DNA from: Psilocybe azurescens
Taxonomy: Eukaryota > Basidiomycota > Agaricomycetes > Agaricales > Agrocybaceae
Assembly (NCBI GenBank): GCA_023853785.1
Contig: JAJIRX010000769.1
Location: 1-60,216, forward strand
Length of the DNA stretch: 60,216 nucleotides
Reading direction: 5' to 3'
The notes below the pieces were generated by a model that searched no databases, had not been told where the DNA came from, and worked only from the letters and a program-made list of their open reading frames with translations. The translations under genes and the position numbers were made by a program. Positions within the stretch are counted from its first letter, which is position 1. Each line of letters begins with the position of its first letter. Positions 11,479-25,302 of the stretch are shown here, piece after piece.

Positions 11479-14400
11479 ATGCAACCTACTACAGAAATTG
11501 AAGCTTTCATCGAACGCGTCGACGCGCTGCCAGCAGGACCAGGCGTGTCGCTTGATGCGGCTTTGCAGCCATCTCTTGACGATGAGGCCGAGTTGAGGAA
11601 ATTGTTCGCGACGGACAAGAAGAATACGCGTCTTTCTAACCCTCATGTCGGCCTTGTCGACGTATTCGATGCTCCAGCTACCATCAGGACAATCAGAGCT
11701 AGAGTCGTTGATGGAGAAGACGACCTTTCCGCCAAATATGTCATGCCTGTCACGGACAATAGGAGGTCTGAAGGGGCGCCATCCACAGTAACCGATCTTG
11801 AAGAGTTCAAGAAGCACTGGGCCGTTTTCACAGAAGGATCTCTGTCCCAGCTTGTCAACTGGAACAATGTCGTTGCTGCTGGAGGATCTGTCCTCGCTTG
11901 TTTGACTCCTATTCCCGATGCTGATAAGGCATCTAAACGTACTATCAGAACATACTATCACTCCCAGGCGTATCCGACCTCCGACGTGGACCTTTTCCTT
12001 TGGGGTTTGACTCCTGAACAGGTACTTGGTTTATCTCACCTACTTGAATTGGTCCACACTGACATTGTAATTACAGGCAGAGGTCAAGATCAAGGAAATA
12101 TATGCAGCCGTTCGAGATTCCGTGCCCTGGGATGTTACTTGTATCCGTACTAAACACACTGTTTCTATTCATTGTGCGAAATTTCCTGATCTTTTCTGAC
12201 CTAGTAATAACTCACTGGCTTTCTTCAGCTCAATATCCTTACCGATCAGTACAAATTGTATTGCGTCTGTACCAATCTCCAGCCGAAATTCTTGCTGGAT
12301 TCGATATCGATGCCCCGTGCTGTGCATATGATGGTAGGGCACATTTTTATATGAATATATGCGCATTTTCTCACATCGGCGCAGGCAATCGAGTATGGGC
12401 CAACCCTCGCGCTATTGTAGCCATGATGCGTCAATGCAACACAGTCGACATGACTCGTCGATCCCCTTCATATGAAGTCAGATTGGCCAAGTATTCCCAA
12501 AGGTATTTCGAAGTCTATGTCCCGACACTCGAGCGTTCGAAGATTGATCCTACCGTACGCATGCTACTAGTTTCGTTTATCATATCTAAGTCCTAATACC
12601 GAAACCATAGATCTATGAACGCTCTATAGCCAGAATGGAGGGCCTTGCGCGTCTTCTCGCCTTGGAAAAGCTAGCAGACGACAACATGCGCAGTACTTTC
12701 CTCGAGGGAAGACGTCAACTCTGAGGCCGTACTTTCGCCAACGCACTCGCCCAGCACCGTAGGCGTACACGGCGGAAATTCAAGGGAGACCTTAAAGGTG
12801 AAAAAAACTCTGGGATTGTAGAGATGAATGACTATGATGTCGCTTCTCTGCATTTACCTTACGGACCAGGCTGGGATGCTAAGAGAATCGACAAGTTGGT
12901 TTATCAGACGGTGCGTACTATACACCGCATTCCAGAGTCACAAACCGTCTTATTCTTGTAATCTTTTTTTTCTTTTTTTTTTTTTAAAAAAAATAGGATC
13001 TGGGAATGAATTGTAAGTTTTGTATTCAACATGCTTTGGGTCCCTGATTGCTAATTTGATTTTGTCAGCTACTTTCAACCCCAAGAACAAGGGCCGTCGC
13101 TTGCATCGTCACCCGGCTTTCTTTGGAACAATCGAGGAGTGTATAGAAGACTGTTGCGGGGTGTGTAATTTGGATGACTCTATTTCAACTGAAAACTAAG
13201 GATCACGTCTAGAACTGCCCCAGTGCAATTGATGACGATGAAAAGAAGCTACAGGAAGAAGAAGACGAAGCATATATTCGTGGTCGTATTCAGTGGGTCT
13301 ATCTTTTACCTTGTTTTCAGAATTATTCTGACGGTCCTTGAAAAGATTTATCGAAGAGAACCCTGGCCGTCAAAGCATGACCGGCAGTTTCAAACCGATT
13401 GACGTTGGTGAATGGAGCGACCAGGTTTATATCAAGCCTAGTCAAGAACTGTTCACAGCTATTGCAGCGCACGACAGGGCCACTGTGCAGAGACTTCTCG
13501 CTGCCGAGGGTGTTGATGTCAACCAACGCGACCATGTCGGACGCACCGCCTTACATGTTGCTCTCTTTTCCAATGCGACGGATATAGCTCTAGAGCTTAT
13601 CGACGCAGGGGCGAGAATTACTGCGCGAATTGCTGATGGCAGAGCCCCGCTCCATCTCGCTGCTCAATTTGATCAGATTGGAGTTATTAAAAAGCTGCTG
13701 GAGAAGAGTGCAAAGAATGCTGTGGAGGCGGAGAGTAAGAGTAGAGAAGTCAAGGGTGAGGATGCGATGGACTATCAGGGTGCAGCTACGCGACCTTCTT
13801 CTGAAGATGACTGGAGCTCGCATGATGACGAAGACATCGTCATGTCTGATGTTGACGAGGACGATGAAGGCGAGGATGAAGACGACAACGAAGAGGAAGA
13901 TGAGGACGACGAAGATGAAGGTAGACCGAGAAAGAAGAAGGATGCTACTACGGATGCCGAGGAAGCCGCTCAGGAGGATCTCGAATCCGATGACCAACCC
14001 GACATCATTAACATCAATGAATTCGACTGGGATTTCGGATTCTCTGCACTCTCTTATGCCGTTTTGTTCGCATCTGTTTCGACCATCAAAACCCTCCTCG
14101 CTGCTGGCGCAGACCTCAAGCTTGCGTCGAAGGCCACTGGCGATAAAACGCCACTCCATCCTTTGACGCTCACTATTCTCCGGGAAGACGAAGACGAAGC
14201 ATGCACAATCGCGGAATGCCTGTTCAAAGCAGGCGCAACATCTTCGACTGCGAATGACAATATGCGCACTATCTTCCACGCTGCTGTGCACGCTGGCCGA
14301 ACTAAACTTGTTGAGACGATGCTGCGCTGCGACCCACACGCGGCGACGGTGATTGACTTCCCAATGCTCCAGGACCGGAATGTGACTTTTCCTATTGTGA

Positions 14401-17400
14401 CGGCTATCAACAAGAAACATTATGGGATTGTCGCTCTTCTCCTTGCTCATGATGCCAAATTGGAGCTGGACGAAAGAGATATCAGTCGCGCCACGGCAGC
14501 TGCGTGAGTGTTTTGACCCTTTCAAAAGGGTTTCATTCGTACTAACTCGATAATATGAAAAAATAGGTCAACGAATGTTGTTAGGATGCTGAATCGCTGG
14601 GGCGGCAATCGAGTCACCAACTACGTGCAGATCGCCTACCAGCCTGTGGAAGTTGCTCTGAAAAATCACGACGATCTGAGCAAACTTCTCATCAGTCTTG
14701 GAGCCTCAGTCGATATCTCTATTCTGGAGTCATTTGGCAATTATTCCGACGTTTCGCACAGGCGCACGATTAAAGAGTGGGTTGATGTGGCGATACTGGT
14801 GCTTGAAAAGCAGATTGAAGATAGGAGGGCTGATGAGACTGTGGTCGTGGATACACCCATGGCTGAGCCTGACGATGAAGAAGAGGAGAAGGGATGGAAA
14901 GGTTTCTACAAGAAGCAGATTGAAGCTCAAGCTAAGATAAAGGCCGAATCGGAATGGGATGCCACTGTAACATCAAAACGCAGGCAAACTAGGATCAACA
15001 AAGAGATTCTCGAGCAGATGGAGGATATCAAAGAATTCCTCGTCGAGATACAGACTCTGCTCGGCTGAGAAAGGCGCGAAAGGGTGGACAGAGGTCTATC
15101 CTGATATCGAGACCCAGGCAACTATCGAAGGACCTCTTCGCAATCGGCGCCGCGGTGGACTCTTCAGTGGCGGTGGTGGTGGTGGGCAGAGTCGCAAGAC
15201 CAAGCTGACAGAAAGCGGTAAATCGTCGTACGTGATGTTGAATGGGGGTCCTTACTTCTACGACCCTCAGCCTGTGGCGCAGCATCTGATCCCAGCGTAC
15301 GATGAACTATTCGAAGCGTGCTATGCTGGAGATAACGACAAAATCCAGAAGCTTTGCTTACCGCATGATGGACAGAGTACGATTGCAAGCCCGCTGAACA
15401 TCTCAGTAAGAGAGGTAGACTCGTCGATGGGCCAGTATGACCAATATGGTGTGTTTCTTCATGCATTTTTCTGAGTCCGAGGCATAATCGCTGATGTTCT
15501 GAGGTATAGGGTATACACCTCTTACGGTTGCCATAGAAGGTCGCCGATGGTCTACAGCCAAAGTTATCCTTGCAGTAGCGACAGCTCAATATCACCCTCG
15601 CGATAAAAAGGACCGGATCAAATTCAACCTCGATATCAAATTGGGTAAGCCCTGCATATTAATCAACATATCTTATATGCATACTTACTAGTTTCCTCAG
15701 AGGACGATGATGACTCCGATAACGAAAGCGTTGCATCGGGCGATTCAGATATTACCATCGGGCAGGAAGAGGTCAACTTCGTCGATATCGCTACTCGCAA
15801 ATCAACGGTTCAGAGCACCGTCCACCCGAAGAAGATGCTGACGCAAGTAGAATTCAAATGGATCCTTCAACCCTCCACAGAAAAACAAAAACCCCAATCT
15901 ATAACTTCCGATCCATTGCACAAGACAATCGCGGAGCGCAATTTGGAGGCGTTCAAGCATGTTGTGGATCTGTATCAGTCTCTTGCGAAGCCTCTGGAGA
16001 TAAACGCCAATCTGCTGAACTCTATCCTCAATCACGACCAGGTGGAGATGCTCGACGAGTTCATTCGTAGGACTAGGGGTGGTCTCAACATTTCCTTGAT
16101 CAAAAGCAATACCAGCCAGCAAGGAGAGGCGCTGCCCATCGCGACGAACGACACGAACAAAGGTGTATCAGGGCCTCGATGTACATGGCAAGAAGCGGAT
16201 GGACCTCGCGCGGAAGAACGACCCTGACGCGGCGGATGCAGATGACCCCGAGAAGAGGGACGTCCCGCTTCTGTGGCAGGCGATTCAAGCAGGTGGCAAG
16301 CACACGATTGAGTACCTCCGGACGGACCGGCCGCTCGCTGCGTATAGAGCGTACATCGCGACGGCGGCGCTTGGAGATGAGAAGGCGAGGTGGCTGAAGC
16401 ACTTTTGTTTGGGAAGAAGGAGATGGAGGGTGCGTTGGCGATGGCGGATGCGAGGAGGCGGCTTGCGGGCTTGCTTGGGTGGAAGATCAATTCGTTAGGA
16501 GAATCCCCGCTCGCGGCTGCGATCATCAGTGACTCGATCGAGATGGTTGAGCTAATGGAGAGGTTGGAGCCTGACTTGATGGAGAAGGCGTTGAAGACCG
16601 AGTAAGTTCATTTTATGACAATGCATGCCCGAATTGCAGTTTGATCATCGTTCTGTTTTTTTTTTGTCTGTTAGCATCAAGTTTGTGGGCATCAATTACC
16701 TGATGTTTGCTGTACGGCACAACTGCTGTGTCGAGGTCGTCGATTATTTGCTGGCGAAGAATCTGTCATCCCTAGAGCGTGATACGCACAGAGGGTGTGT
16801 CTTTATTTCTTTTCTTCCATGACAAGCTTTGGCGTGTACTAATCGTTGAACACAGATGGAATATCTTCCATTACCTTTGTGATCAGAACAATAAGAAGCT
16901 GCTAAAGCACTTCCTGCAGAAATTACCAAAGGATGTGAACGAGGAGCTGTTAAAGCAGCAATCGAAAGGCCAATTCAATACCGTATGTCTTCTTCTTTGA
17001 TTACCAGTATAAATATGCCAAGCAAACAGGACTGACATTTTCCTTTTCAGCCTTTGCATATTGCTGTGAAGAAGGGACACATCGAGTTGGTCAGAGTTAT
17101 TCTCGAATATACGGCGGCCGCAGCTACGCTCCTGCAGATGCGCGATGTGGACGGGCAGACGGCGCTCCATAGCGCTGTGCGGACTGGCCGTGCAGAGACG
17201 ACTCAGCTTTTATTGGACTTTGCGGGCACCATGCCTGGTCTCCCCTCATCGCCATCATCACGCAATGCGCCCGAGCATGCGAATGCGACGCTGCAGCAGG
17301 ACCTGCTCAACACGGAAGACAGCGTCGGTCTCACGTCTGTCGAGATCTCGCGGAACAACGAGCTCGCGGCGCGCGTAAGCGGGTTCGCGAACGCCGATGC

Positions 17401-18142
17401 GATGTATCGTTATTCGGCGGGGACGCTGCGCTCGAGCGTGCAGCCGGATGTCGAGCCGCGGAGGGTGGAGGTTGCGCGTGCGATTACGGACGCGGAGTGG
17501 CGGCAGCGGCGAAGACAGAATGCGTTCCAGGCGCGGCGGCACGGCGGCGGCAACGTAGGAGGTCGGACGGAAAGGGGCGTTGAGGATGTGAAGAGGCTGC
17601 TTGTGCGGTTGGAGGCGCAGGCGCAGGGAGTTGATGGCAATGGGGTGGGGGCGAAAGGACGCTTGAATGTGGGTACGCTGAAGGTGTGGATCGCGGAGAT
17701 GGACAGACTTATCGCTCGTGAGAAGGAGAGAGAGCAAAAGAGGGGCGATGAGCTGAGGAAGGAGGAGGAGGAGGGGGAAGAGAGAAGGAATAAGGGGCGG
17801 GAGTGGAAGGAGGGGGACCCGGAGCCGGTTGTGGATGGGGAGGATATGATGAGGACGCATCGGGTCTTGGAGGACATCGTCGGTTCAAAGGCGACGAGCC
17901 ATCGCCATCTCATCCACCTCCTGGACGTGCAGCGCTCCGTGCACGCAACGCTCGTCAAAGCGAGCAGTGAGGAGCGCGCGGAGGATGAGGAAGACGAGGA
18001 TTACGGAAGGCGGCATCGGAGGATCCAGAAGCATGGCGCGGAGGGCGAGTTAGAGACGGAGGATGCGGAGGCGGAGGAGAGGAGGGAGCGGAGGATGAGC
18101 ATGGTGTTCCAGTATATTGCTTTGGGACCTGATACTCTTTGA
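11479..18142 (+). CDS. Large ankyrin-repeat protein with possible nucleotidyltransferase-like N-terminal domain
   Basis: About 2,000 residues over roughly a dozen exons. Exon 1 (11479-12021) starts MQPTTEIEAF. Residues 135-137 (GGS) and D169/D171 (YPTSDVDLFLWG) fit the hG[GS] plus [DE]h[DE]h pattern of the nucleotidyltransferase fold, and FDIDAPCCAYDG at about 12,300-12,335 could supply the third carboxylate. Exons from 13,338 carry ankyrin repeats (GRTALHVAL, GRAPLHLAA), a long Asp/Glu linker (13,810-13,920), more ankyrin-like repeats to 17,230 (PLHIAVKKGHIELVRVIL, GQTALHSAV), then a charged helical tail ending GPDTL at 18,142. Lesions: a TGA at 12,722-12,724 where the unit B copy reads CGA, and frame changes near 15,055, 16,145 and 16,385. 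Partial copy: 47,035-49,048. The ankyrin call is firm. The enzymatic reading is inferred, and an inactive, ligand-binding version is possible. Confidence 0.75.
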
Positions 18143-18739
18143 GGGCCAGAGTGCGAGTGTAAGTACAGGTGGGGTGATGAAGTGGGTGATTGCGTCCCGG
18201 GCGGCGACTCGCCTTGGATACTGGGGCTGTGGGTTTTTTTTTGTATGCGAACAAGGGGAGAATCTGTTTATTATCGTGCAATACAGTCGGACTGCTAAGA
18301 TGTACGTGTGTAGAGGTACTTTACACTGTTGTATTTACTAAGTAAGTTGCGAGCTCGAATCGTCGACAGCGGCAAAATTTGTATTATATCTAAGATCTAA
18401 CGCATTTCCACTTGGGAGACAGGGCAAGAGGAAAGTACGGCTTATTATGAGCTGGGGTGCTGAAGTACTAGGATGCACCTTTTAGTATCAGTGGTGCTGC
18501 GGCATATACATAATATTGCCATCGTGTCCCGATAAGGAAAGATGATCGGACTTTCCCGCGGCACAAGAATTGCGGGGTGAATAGCGTTCACTCATCCAAT
18601 TCAAACTTGACTGAAACTCATCCAAAGTCCTCAATCAACAGCTCAGAGTGAGGACAAGCTCTCAACGAAGATGGTCCCCTAATCAGGTTGGAAAATTCTA
18701 CAAGTCTCCAGTTATTGAGTCCGGGACACATTGATTCTC

Positions 18740-19440
18740 TCATGGTGTTATGGCTCTATTCCCATTCTTCGAGCACGGCAAACCATCTGTCGTCGTGAGT
18801 CTAAAATCATTTACGGCTCTTTACAAGCTCTTTAGTTCTACAGGCACTGAGCACTTTTAACAAACATGGCCAGACTAAGGACGCCTCAGACACCACTTGA
18901 CGCTATCGATATGTATTAACAACATGTTCGGCGGGCACTCCGAGAAATCAAGACAGCAAGTTAAACAACTTAAGTAAAGTCCACACAGTGACGACGTTTG
19001 GCTCGCATATCGACACCTGGAAACACCTACTCCCTTCTCGCGTTCAATTCACGATATGTGGCCAGGGCTCTTGGAAACCTACTACAAACGCAAGATCTTG
19101 ACAATTCTGCGATGGTCCTTGAGAAGGAGATATCACACAGAAGATTGGCGACTTTAGTGTGTATATGCTTCTGCTGTCCATTTTATATGACTCATTTGCA
19201 CCTGGAACTTGAACTAGCAGGGTCTGCTCGCTTCTTCGTTGAACAAGGCTCGAGCGACAATAACGATTGAAACAAAATGACACTCGCGCCCGGCCTTCTC
19301 TCCATCTGTAGAGGCCCTTGCACAGGAAATATCACATACGGAGGCTAGGGCTATGGTACGTAGCTGCTTACTTTCCTTTCCAATCAGTACAACTCAGCTG
19401 CATACTACAGGTAGCAGTTTTCACGCTCCCCGGACGCAGA
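18740..19440 (+). pseudogene. Decayed gene remnant of unknown function, unit A
   Basis: Protein-like similarity to unit B (50,960-51,880) runs across this stretch: FFEHGKPSVVVSLKSFTALYKLF, then NNMFGGHSEKSRQQVKQLK, then EKEISHRR, an apparent intron, and a piece near 19,300. Stops and frame changes break it here (for example after TEHF and at WPD). The matching unit B segment reads through these two stops. I do not recognise the family. Conservation could simply reflect the age of the duplication, so a non-coding origin is possible. Confidence 0.35.
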
Positions 19441-21114
19441 AAGGCCGGCACGTACGCGACCAATAACAACAACCGGGACACCAAAGGTTACTAGCACCTC
19501 CGCTTTGTCGACCTCCTGTTGTAGTTGTATCACTGACAGCTGCACCGCTGTTTCCCCGTTCACTGCATAATGATGACTTGCGGTATCTGCAAAAGGACCC
19601 TCGAACTTCCTCGAATACATCGGAGATACCTGGCCCAGTTTCTCTGTCAAGCACGGGAACATCAGCATCGACATGGCGGTCTCCGACTTTCACTGTCTAT
19701 GATATTTCCCAGTGACTGCCTACACCCTCTGGCTTAATTGTTGCAAGAGCGAGATTGAGTCTGAGTGTTCGTTCAATGACACTGATACATCCAACTTTTG
19801 CAATACGATTCTTCATGATGTCTTACTTACACACTATCTTATAGATCACTTACACACTCTCGGTGCTTATATTTGAAATGCTGTTAGACTTGCTGCTTTT
19901 GTCCGTGATACCAGAATTGCAACTGCCGACGTTCAAACTGCCCTGCGGTGTTCCTCTGGACAGTTAACTTATTTTGGATCAGATAACACATGTTGAGTTT
20001 TTTTTTGAGTTTACTTGACTCTCTCATGCGATGTTAATATATGTAATTTATAAAACACATTGGGCAAATATTGGGCATACATATATGATTATACGCAGCG
20101 GCATATTGGTACCCCCGCTTCGCACGGGTCGAGGGCTTGCTTTCATATATAAACCACAAGCCATAGCACCCTGCAGGGTGGAGTACAGGTGTACCTGTGC
20201 GACCCTGACCAGACGATGAAATGGCTATGCTACGAGATATTGGCCGGAAAGATTCGTCACGAAATGTAGCTCAGGACCCGTTTGAAGGCCAGCAAGCATC
20301 CGGAGTATGAAGTTAAACTTTCAGCGAAAGAGAGGGCTTCACTTGACACTGCAACTCACCAACAAATACTTATTTGCGTGCGTTTTCTTTTCCGACCGAA
20401 GCACGCTTGAAAGGGGTACTTTGGAGCAGGAGATTTCTTTGAAAGCGAGAATAGTGGTTTGCAATGACACAGAACAAGTGAAAAATATGAAAGATAGAGG
20501 GTGATTTCGGACGAGTTCCGACGTCTCTAGAGTCTTAGACGAGATTGTACCTTTAATGGGCCATTTTAAGATAAGAATATGATCTAACACACCTTTCTAA
20601 ATAAACCCGTGCGCCTGTTCACATCAAATCTGAGAGCAGTGTCCTGCTATTAGCCAGATAAAGATATTCAAGAGAGAAAGAGGTCAACAGTACCTGTAAC
20701 GTTTCTGCCTAAAATGGAACATGCCGGAATTGCACACGACACAACCATTGGACTATCTATCACCACGACGTTACAACGCTCAGATCGTCACACCCGTTAC
20801 GCCAGTACATGTTTCCTGGGGCGGCCGTGGACTTATATGGTAGCGGGAAACCCAGACCGCTACAGTACCGGCGCCATTGCCGGCGCGTCAGTAATTCCAG
20901 GATACATCCTACGAGTCAATCATAACTTGCTCATAACTCATACCTCTCATAATCCGCAACCTTATATTATCGATTTGACTTTACAAACCTACATTGTGGA
21001 TCCCACATGGGTAGTCTGCTTCATTTTTCGTGCTATGCACGCATAGCAGAGTTGAAAGCATTGGATTAAATATATCTCGACGGCTGTACCAAGTTTGCCG
21101 TCTCTTTGCATAGC

Positions 21115-21189
21115 CCCTACATATAACCCTCAACTGAGCTAGCTTCCAGTACGGCCTTCCTCTATCCACAACTTAATCATCTCACCACT
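21115..21189 (+). promoter_or_regulatory. Conserved core promoter of TPR-CHAT gene, unit A
   Basis: A TATA-like CATATAA at about 21,118-21,125, some 65-70 bp before the ATG, sits in a block nearly identical to that upstream of the unit B gene (52,627-52,716), including the ctcaccactATG context. Preservation of both TATA spacing and start context in two otherwise diverged copies supports the start chosen. Confidence 0.5.
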
Positions 21190-23350
21190 ATGATAGAGTC
21201 ATTACACGACGGCAAATTAGATGCGTCCCCACCCATCAGCCAGGATCTCATGCCGTCGAAGTTCATGTTCGTATCACCGATTTTGGAGACTTTTGCCGTT
21301 TCTAACAATATGTGTGTGCAGATATCGTGGCGAAAGTAACAGTGCACAATCAAGTGCACAAGAGAGCCCACCGTTTTCAGTACGTTTCTTACCATATTCG
21401 ATACATCGCAATTTAACGAAGAGCAGGTCAAGGGTAGAGGCTTGGCTGGATGCACTGCAGACATCGATGTAAACATTCCAATTGCAATAGATGTAAGCAA
21501 ATTGAAGTTGTCTCTCTCTCCTGAATGTGATAATAATGCTATATAATACAGAACTTAATTAACGATGAAGACTCGGAAGAAGCGTCTGAGATCGTTGCTC
21601 CTGCTACCTCGCACATGGCAGAATGCAAGACAGAGTTATCACTTTCAAACCTTGACACCGCAATCTTCCTATTTTGCCAAGTTTTCGGTAGCCGTCCAAT
21701 GACGCATCCACTCCAAATTTATGCCATGAGATATCTTGCGTCCGCCTTGGGTGTCAGATCCATGTACACCAATCAGAACGAAGGATTTACGGAATATTCG
21801 TCTCTTCGCCTTCAGAACCCAGATCAAGTCATATCTCCTAATCAGGACACTACCACAATTAGACAGGGAGGACGAGACCAATACACAAGATACATTGGAA
21901 TTGGCGAAGGGATCTTTCATAAATTTCAGAAGTCGACTCCCCTTCATGTACTAAACACCATGATTTTGCTCGTTCAACAATCGCTTCCGCATCTTTCATT
22001 TGGATCTACTACCCGTTTTGTCGGCTTAACGACTCTTTTGGATGGGTTATATGCTCGGTTTAACCATTTCCATGATACGACTGCTGGTGATGTAGGCGAA
22101 GCTATTTGTAGCCTGCAAGACGCTATGATATTTCGCACTAAGCAAGTTCGGCAACATTTATTTATGAACACCCGGATTCGACTCTGTGGGTCGTTAATAG
22201 AACGATTGAACTTAACGGGCGATATTTCCGGTCTTCGAAGAGCGTTGGTTTGGCTGAAAGGTGAGAATACGGAAGACACGAAAACTGCCACAAATGCCCA
22301 TCAACAATATTCGTCCGCCATGAAACTCTACGAACAGTTCACCAAGTCCGGTAACATGGGTGACCTGAATACCGCAGTGACACTTTTCCGTGAAGTAATC
22401 GCAGAAAGGCCTGAGAGAACTGGGGACTATATCGCTGGTGTCCCTAATCTTGCTTCTCTGGTGGCGGTCCTATTGGAGCATGACGGTCAGCAAAGTGATC
22501 TCGGCGAGGCCATTTGTTTCCACAGGCAAGCTATCGAACCCCGACTTTCACCGCATCCCGATCGATCCAAGTCACTCAATAGTCTTGCTAACGCATTGCA
22601 GACACGATTCGACCAATGCGGTAAACGAAGTGATCTAGATGAAGTAATTTTTCTGCATAGGCAAGCTCTCGAGCTCCAACTTGCACCCCATCCTGAACAC
22701 TCCATGTCACTCAGTAATCTTGCTAACGCACTGTGGAAACGATGCATCCAAGGAGGTGAACAAGGTGATCTGGATGAAGCGATCCTCTCCACAGGCAAGC
22801 TCTTGAGCTCCGACCTGCACCGCATCCTGATCGGTCCGTGTCGCTCAGCGATCTTGCCAACGCACTGCATACACAATTCAACCAATACGGTGAACGAAGT
22901 AATCTCGTCGAAGCTATCTCTCTCCACAGGCAAGCTCTTGAGCTTCGACCTGCACCCCATCTTAAACGCTCCGTGTCGTTCAATAATCTTGCTTATGCAC
23001 TGTGGACACGATTCAACCAGCACGGTGAACAACATGATCTGGATGAAGCGATCTCTCTCCACAGACAAGCTCTTGAGCTCCGACCTGCACCCCATCCTGG
23101 TCGATCCATGTCCCTCAGTAATCTTGCTCTTGTACTGTGGGCACAATTCAACCAACACAGTGAACAAGGTGATCTGGATGAAGCAATCTCTCTCCACAGG
23201 CAAGCTCTTGAGCTCCGACCTTCACCCCATCCTGAACGTTCCACATCACTGAATAATCTTGCTAGTGCACTGCGTACGCAATTCAACCGACACGGTAAAC
23301 AAGATGATCTGGATGAAGCTATCTCTCTCCATAGGCAAGCTCTTGAGCTC

Positions 23351-24564
23351 CGACCTTCACCCCATCCTGGTCAATCCATGGCACTCAACAATCTTGCTCT
23401 TGTTCTGTGGACACGATTCAATCAACATGGTAAGCAAGGTGATCTAGATGAAGCGATCTCTTTCCACAGACAAGCTCTTGAGCTCCGACCTACACCCCAT
23501 CCTGATCGGTCCATGTCACTCAGCAATCTTGCGCTTGCACTGTGGACACTGTTCAACCGACATGGTAAACAAGGTGATCTGGACGAAGCGATCTCTCTCC
23601 ACAGGGAAGCTCTTGAGCTCCGACCTGCACCCCATCCTGAACGTTCCACATCACTCAATAATCTTGCTAATGCACTGCGTACACAATTCAACCAACATGG
23701 TGAACAAGATGATCTGGATGAAGCTATCTCTCTCCATAGGCAAGCTCTTGAGCTCCGACCTTCACCCCATCCTGGTCAATCCATGGCACTCAACAATCTT
23801 GCTCTTGTTCTGTGGACACGATTCAATCAACATGGTAAACAAGGTGATCTGGATGAAGCAATCTCTTTCCACAGGCAAGCTCTTGAGCTCCGACCTACAC
23901 TCCATCCTGATCGGTCCATGTCACTCAGCAATCTTGCGCTTGCACTGTGGACACTGTTCAACCGACATGGTAAACAAGGTGATCTGGACGAAGCGATCTC
24001 TCTCCACAGGGAAGCTCTTGAGCTCCGACCTGCACCCCATCCTGAACGTTCCACATCACTCAATAATCTTGCTAATGCACTGCGTACACAATTCAATCAA
24101 CATGGTGAACAAGATGATCTGGATGAAGCTATCTCTCTCCATAGGCAAGCTCTTGAGCTCCGACCTTCACCCCATCCTGGTCAATCCATGGCACTCAACA
24201 ATCTTGCTCTTGTTCTGTGGACACGATTCAATCAACATGGTAAACAAGGTGATCTGGATGAAGCAATCTCTTTCCACAGGCAGGCTCTTGAGCTCCGACC
24301 TACACCCCATCCTGAACGATCCATGTCACTCAGCAATCTTGCGCTTGCACTGTGGACACTGTTCAACCAACATGGTAAACAAGGTGATCTGGATGAAGCG
24401 ATCTCTCTCCACAGGAAGCTCTTGAGCTCCGACCTGCACCCCATCCTGAACGTTCCACATCACTCAATAATCTTGCTAATGCACTGCGTACACAATTCAA
24501 CCAACATGGTGAACAAGATGATCTGAATGAGGCCATCTCTCTCCACAGGGAAGCTCTTGAGCTC
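23351..24564 (+). repeat. Higher-order 405-bp repeat (three TPR units) in triplicate
   Basis: Within the TPR array, blocks starting at 23,351, 23,756 and 24,161 are almost identical by eye, differing at only a few positions each. Each block is three 135-bp TPR units (45 residues each). The third block is one base short because of a missing G at about 24,415. Blocks 5' and 3' of this are clearly more diverged, so the amplification is recent and local, typical of unequal crossing over. Confidence 0.85.
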
Positions 24565-25302
24565 CGACCTTCACCCCATCCTGGTCGATCCATGGCACTC
24601 AACAATCTCGCTCTCGTACTGTGGACACGATTCAACCAACATGGTGAACAAGATGATCTAGATGAAGCGATCTTTCTCTACAGGCAAGCTTTTAAGCTCC
24701 GACCTGCACCCCATCCTGAACGATCCATGTTGCTCGATAATCTAGCTAATGCACTGTATACGCAATTCAACCAACATGGTGAACAAGATGATCTGCATAA
24801 CGCCATCTCTCTCCACAGGCAAGCTCTTGGGCTCCGACCTGAACCCCATCCTGATCGATCTGTGTCGCTCAGCGGTCTTGCGAATGCACTGCATATGCAA
24901 TTCAACCAACTCGGTGAACGAAGCAATCTCGTCAAGCCATCTCTCTCCACAGGCAAGCTATCAAGCTCCGACTTGCACCCCATCCTGATCGATCCGTGTC
25001 ACTCAGCGATCTTGGGAACGCACTGCATACGCAATTCAGTCAACACGGTGAAATAAGTAATCTCGTCGAAGCCATTTCTCTCCACAGGCAAGCTCTTGAG
25101 CTCCAGCTTCCACCCCATCCTGGTCGATCCATGGCACTCAATAATCTCGCTCTCGTACTGTGGACACGATTCAACCAACATGGTGAACAAGATGATCTGG
25201 ATGAAGCGATCTCTCTCCACAGGCAAGCTCTTGAGCTCCGACCTGTACCCCATCGTGGACATTCCATGTCGCTCAATAATCTAGCTAATGCACTGTATAC
25301 GC

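Larger units (their letters stand above)
18143..21189. other. Spacer between NTase-ANK and TPR-CHAT genes, unit A
   Basis: About 3 kb without an intact gene. It is duplicated, with gaps, at 50,820-52,716 of unit B. The part at 18,740-19,440 looks like a decayed gene (separate entry). At 20,300-20,700 and 20,850-21,190 further blocks match unit B at 52,200-52,620, including the run of short CATACCTCTCATAA-like motifs. A short open frame at 20,714-21,046 is not preserved in unit B. Confidence 0.5.

Noticed and set aside
22487..24635. Long minus-strand and alternate-frame plus-strand open frames across the TPR array
   Set aside because: They repeat with the 135-bp period and are shadows of the TPR coding frame; the conserved TPR residues are only in the called frame.
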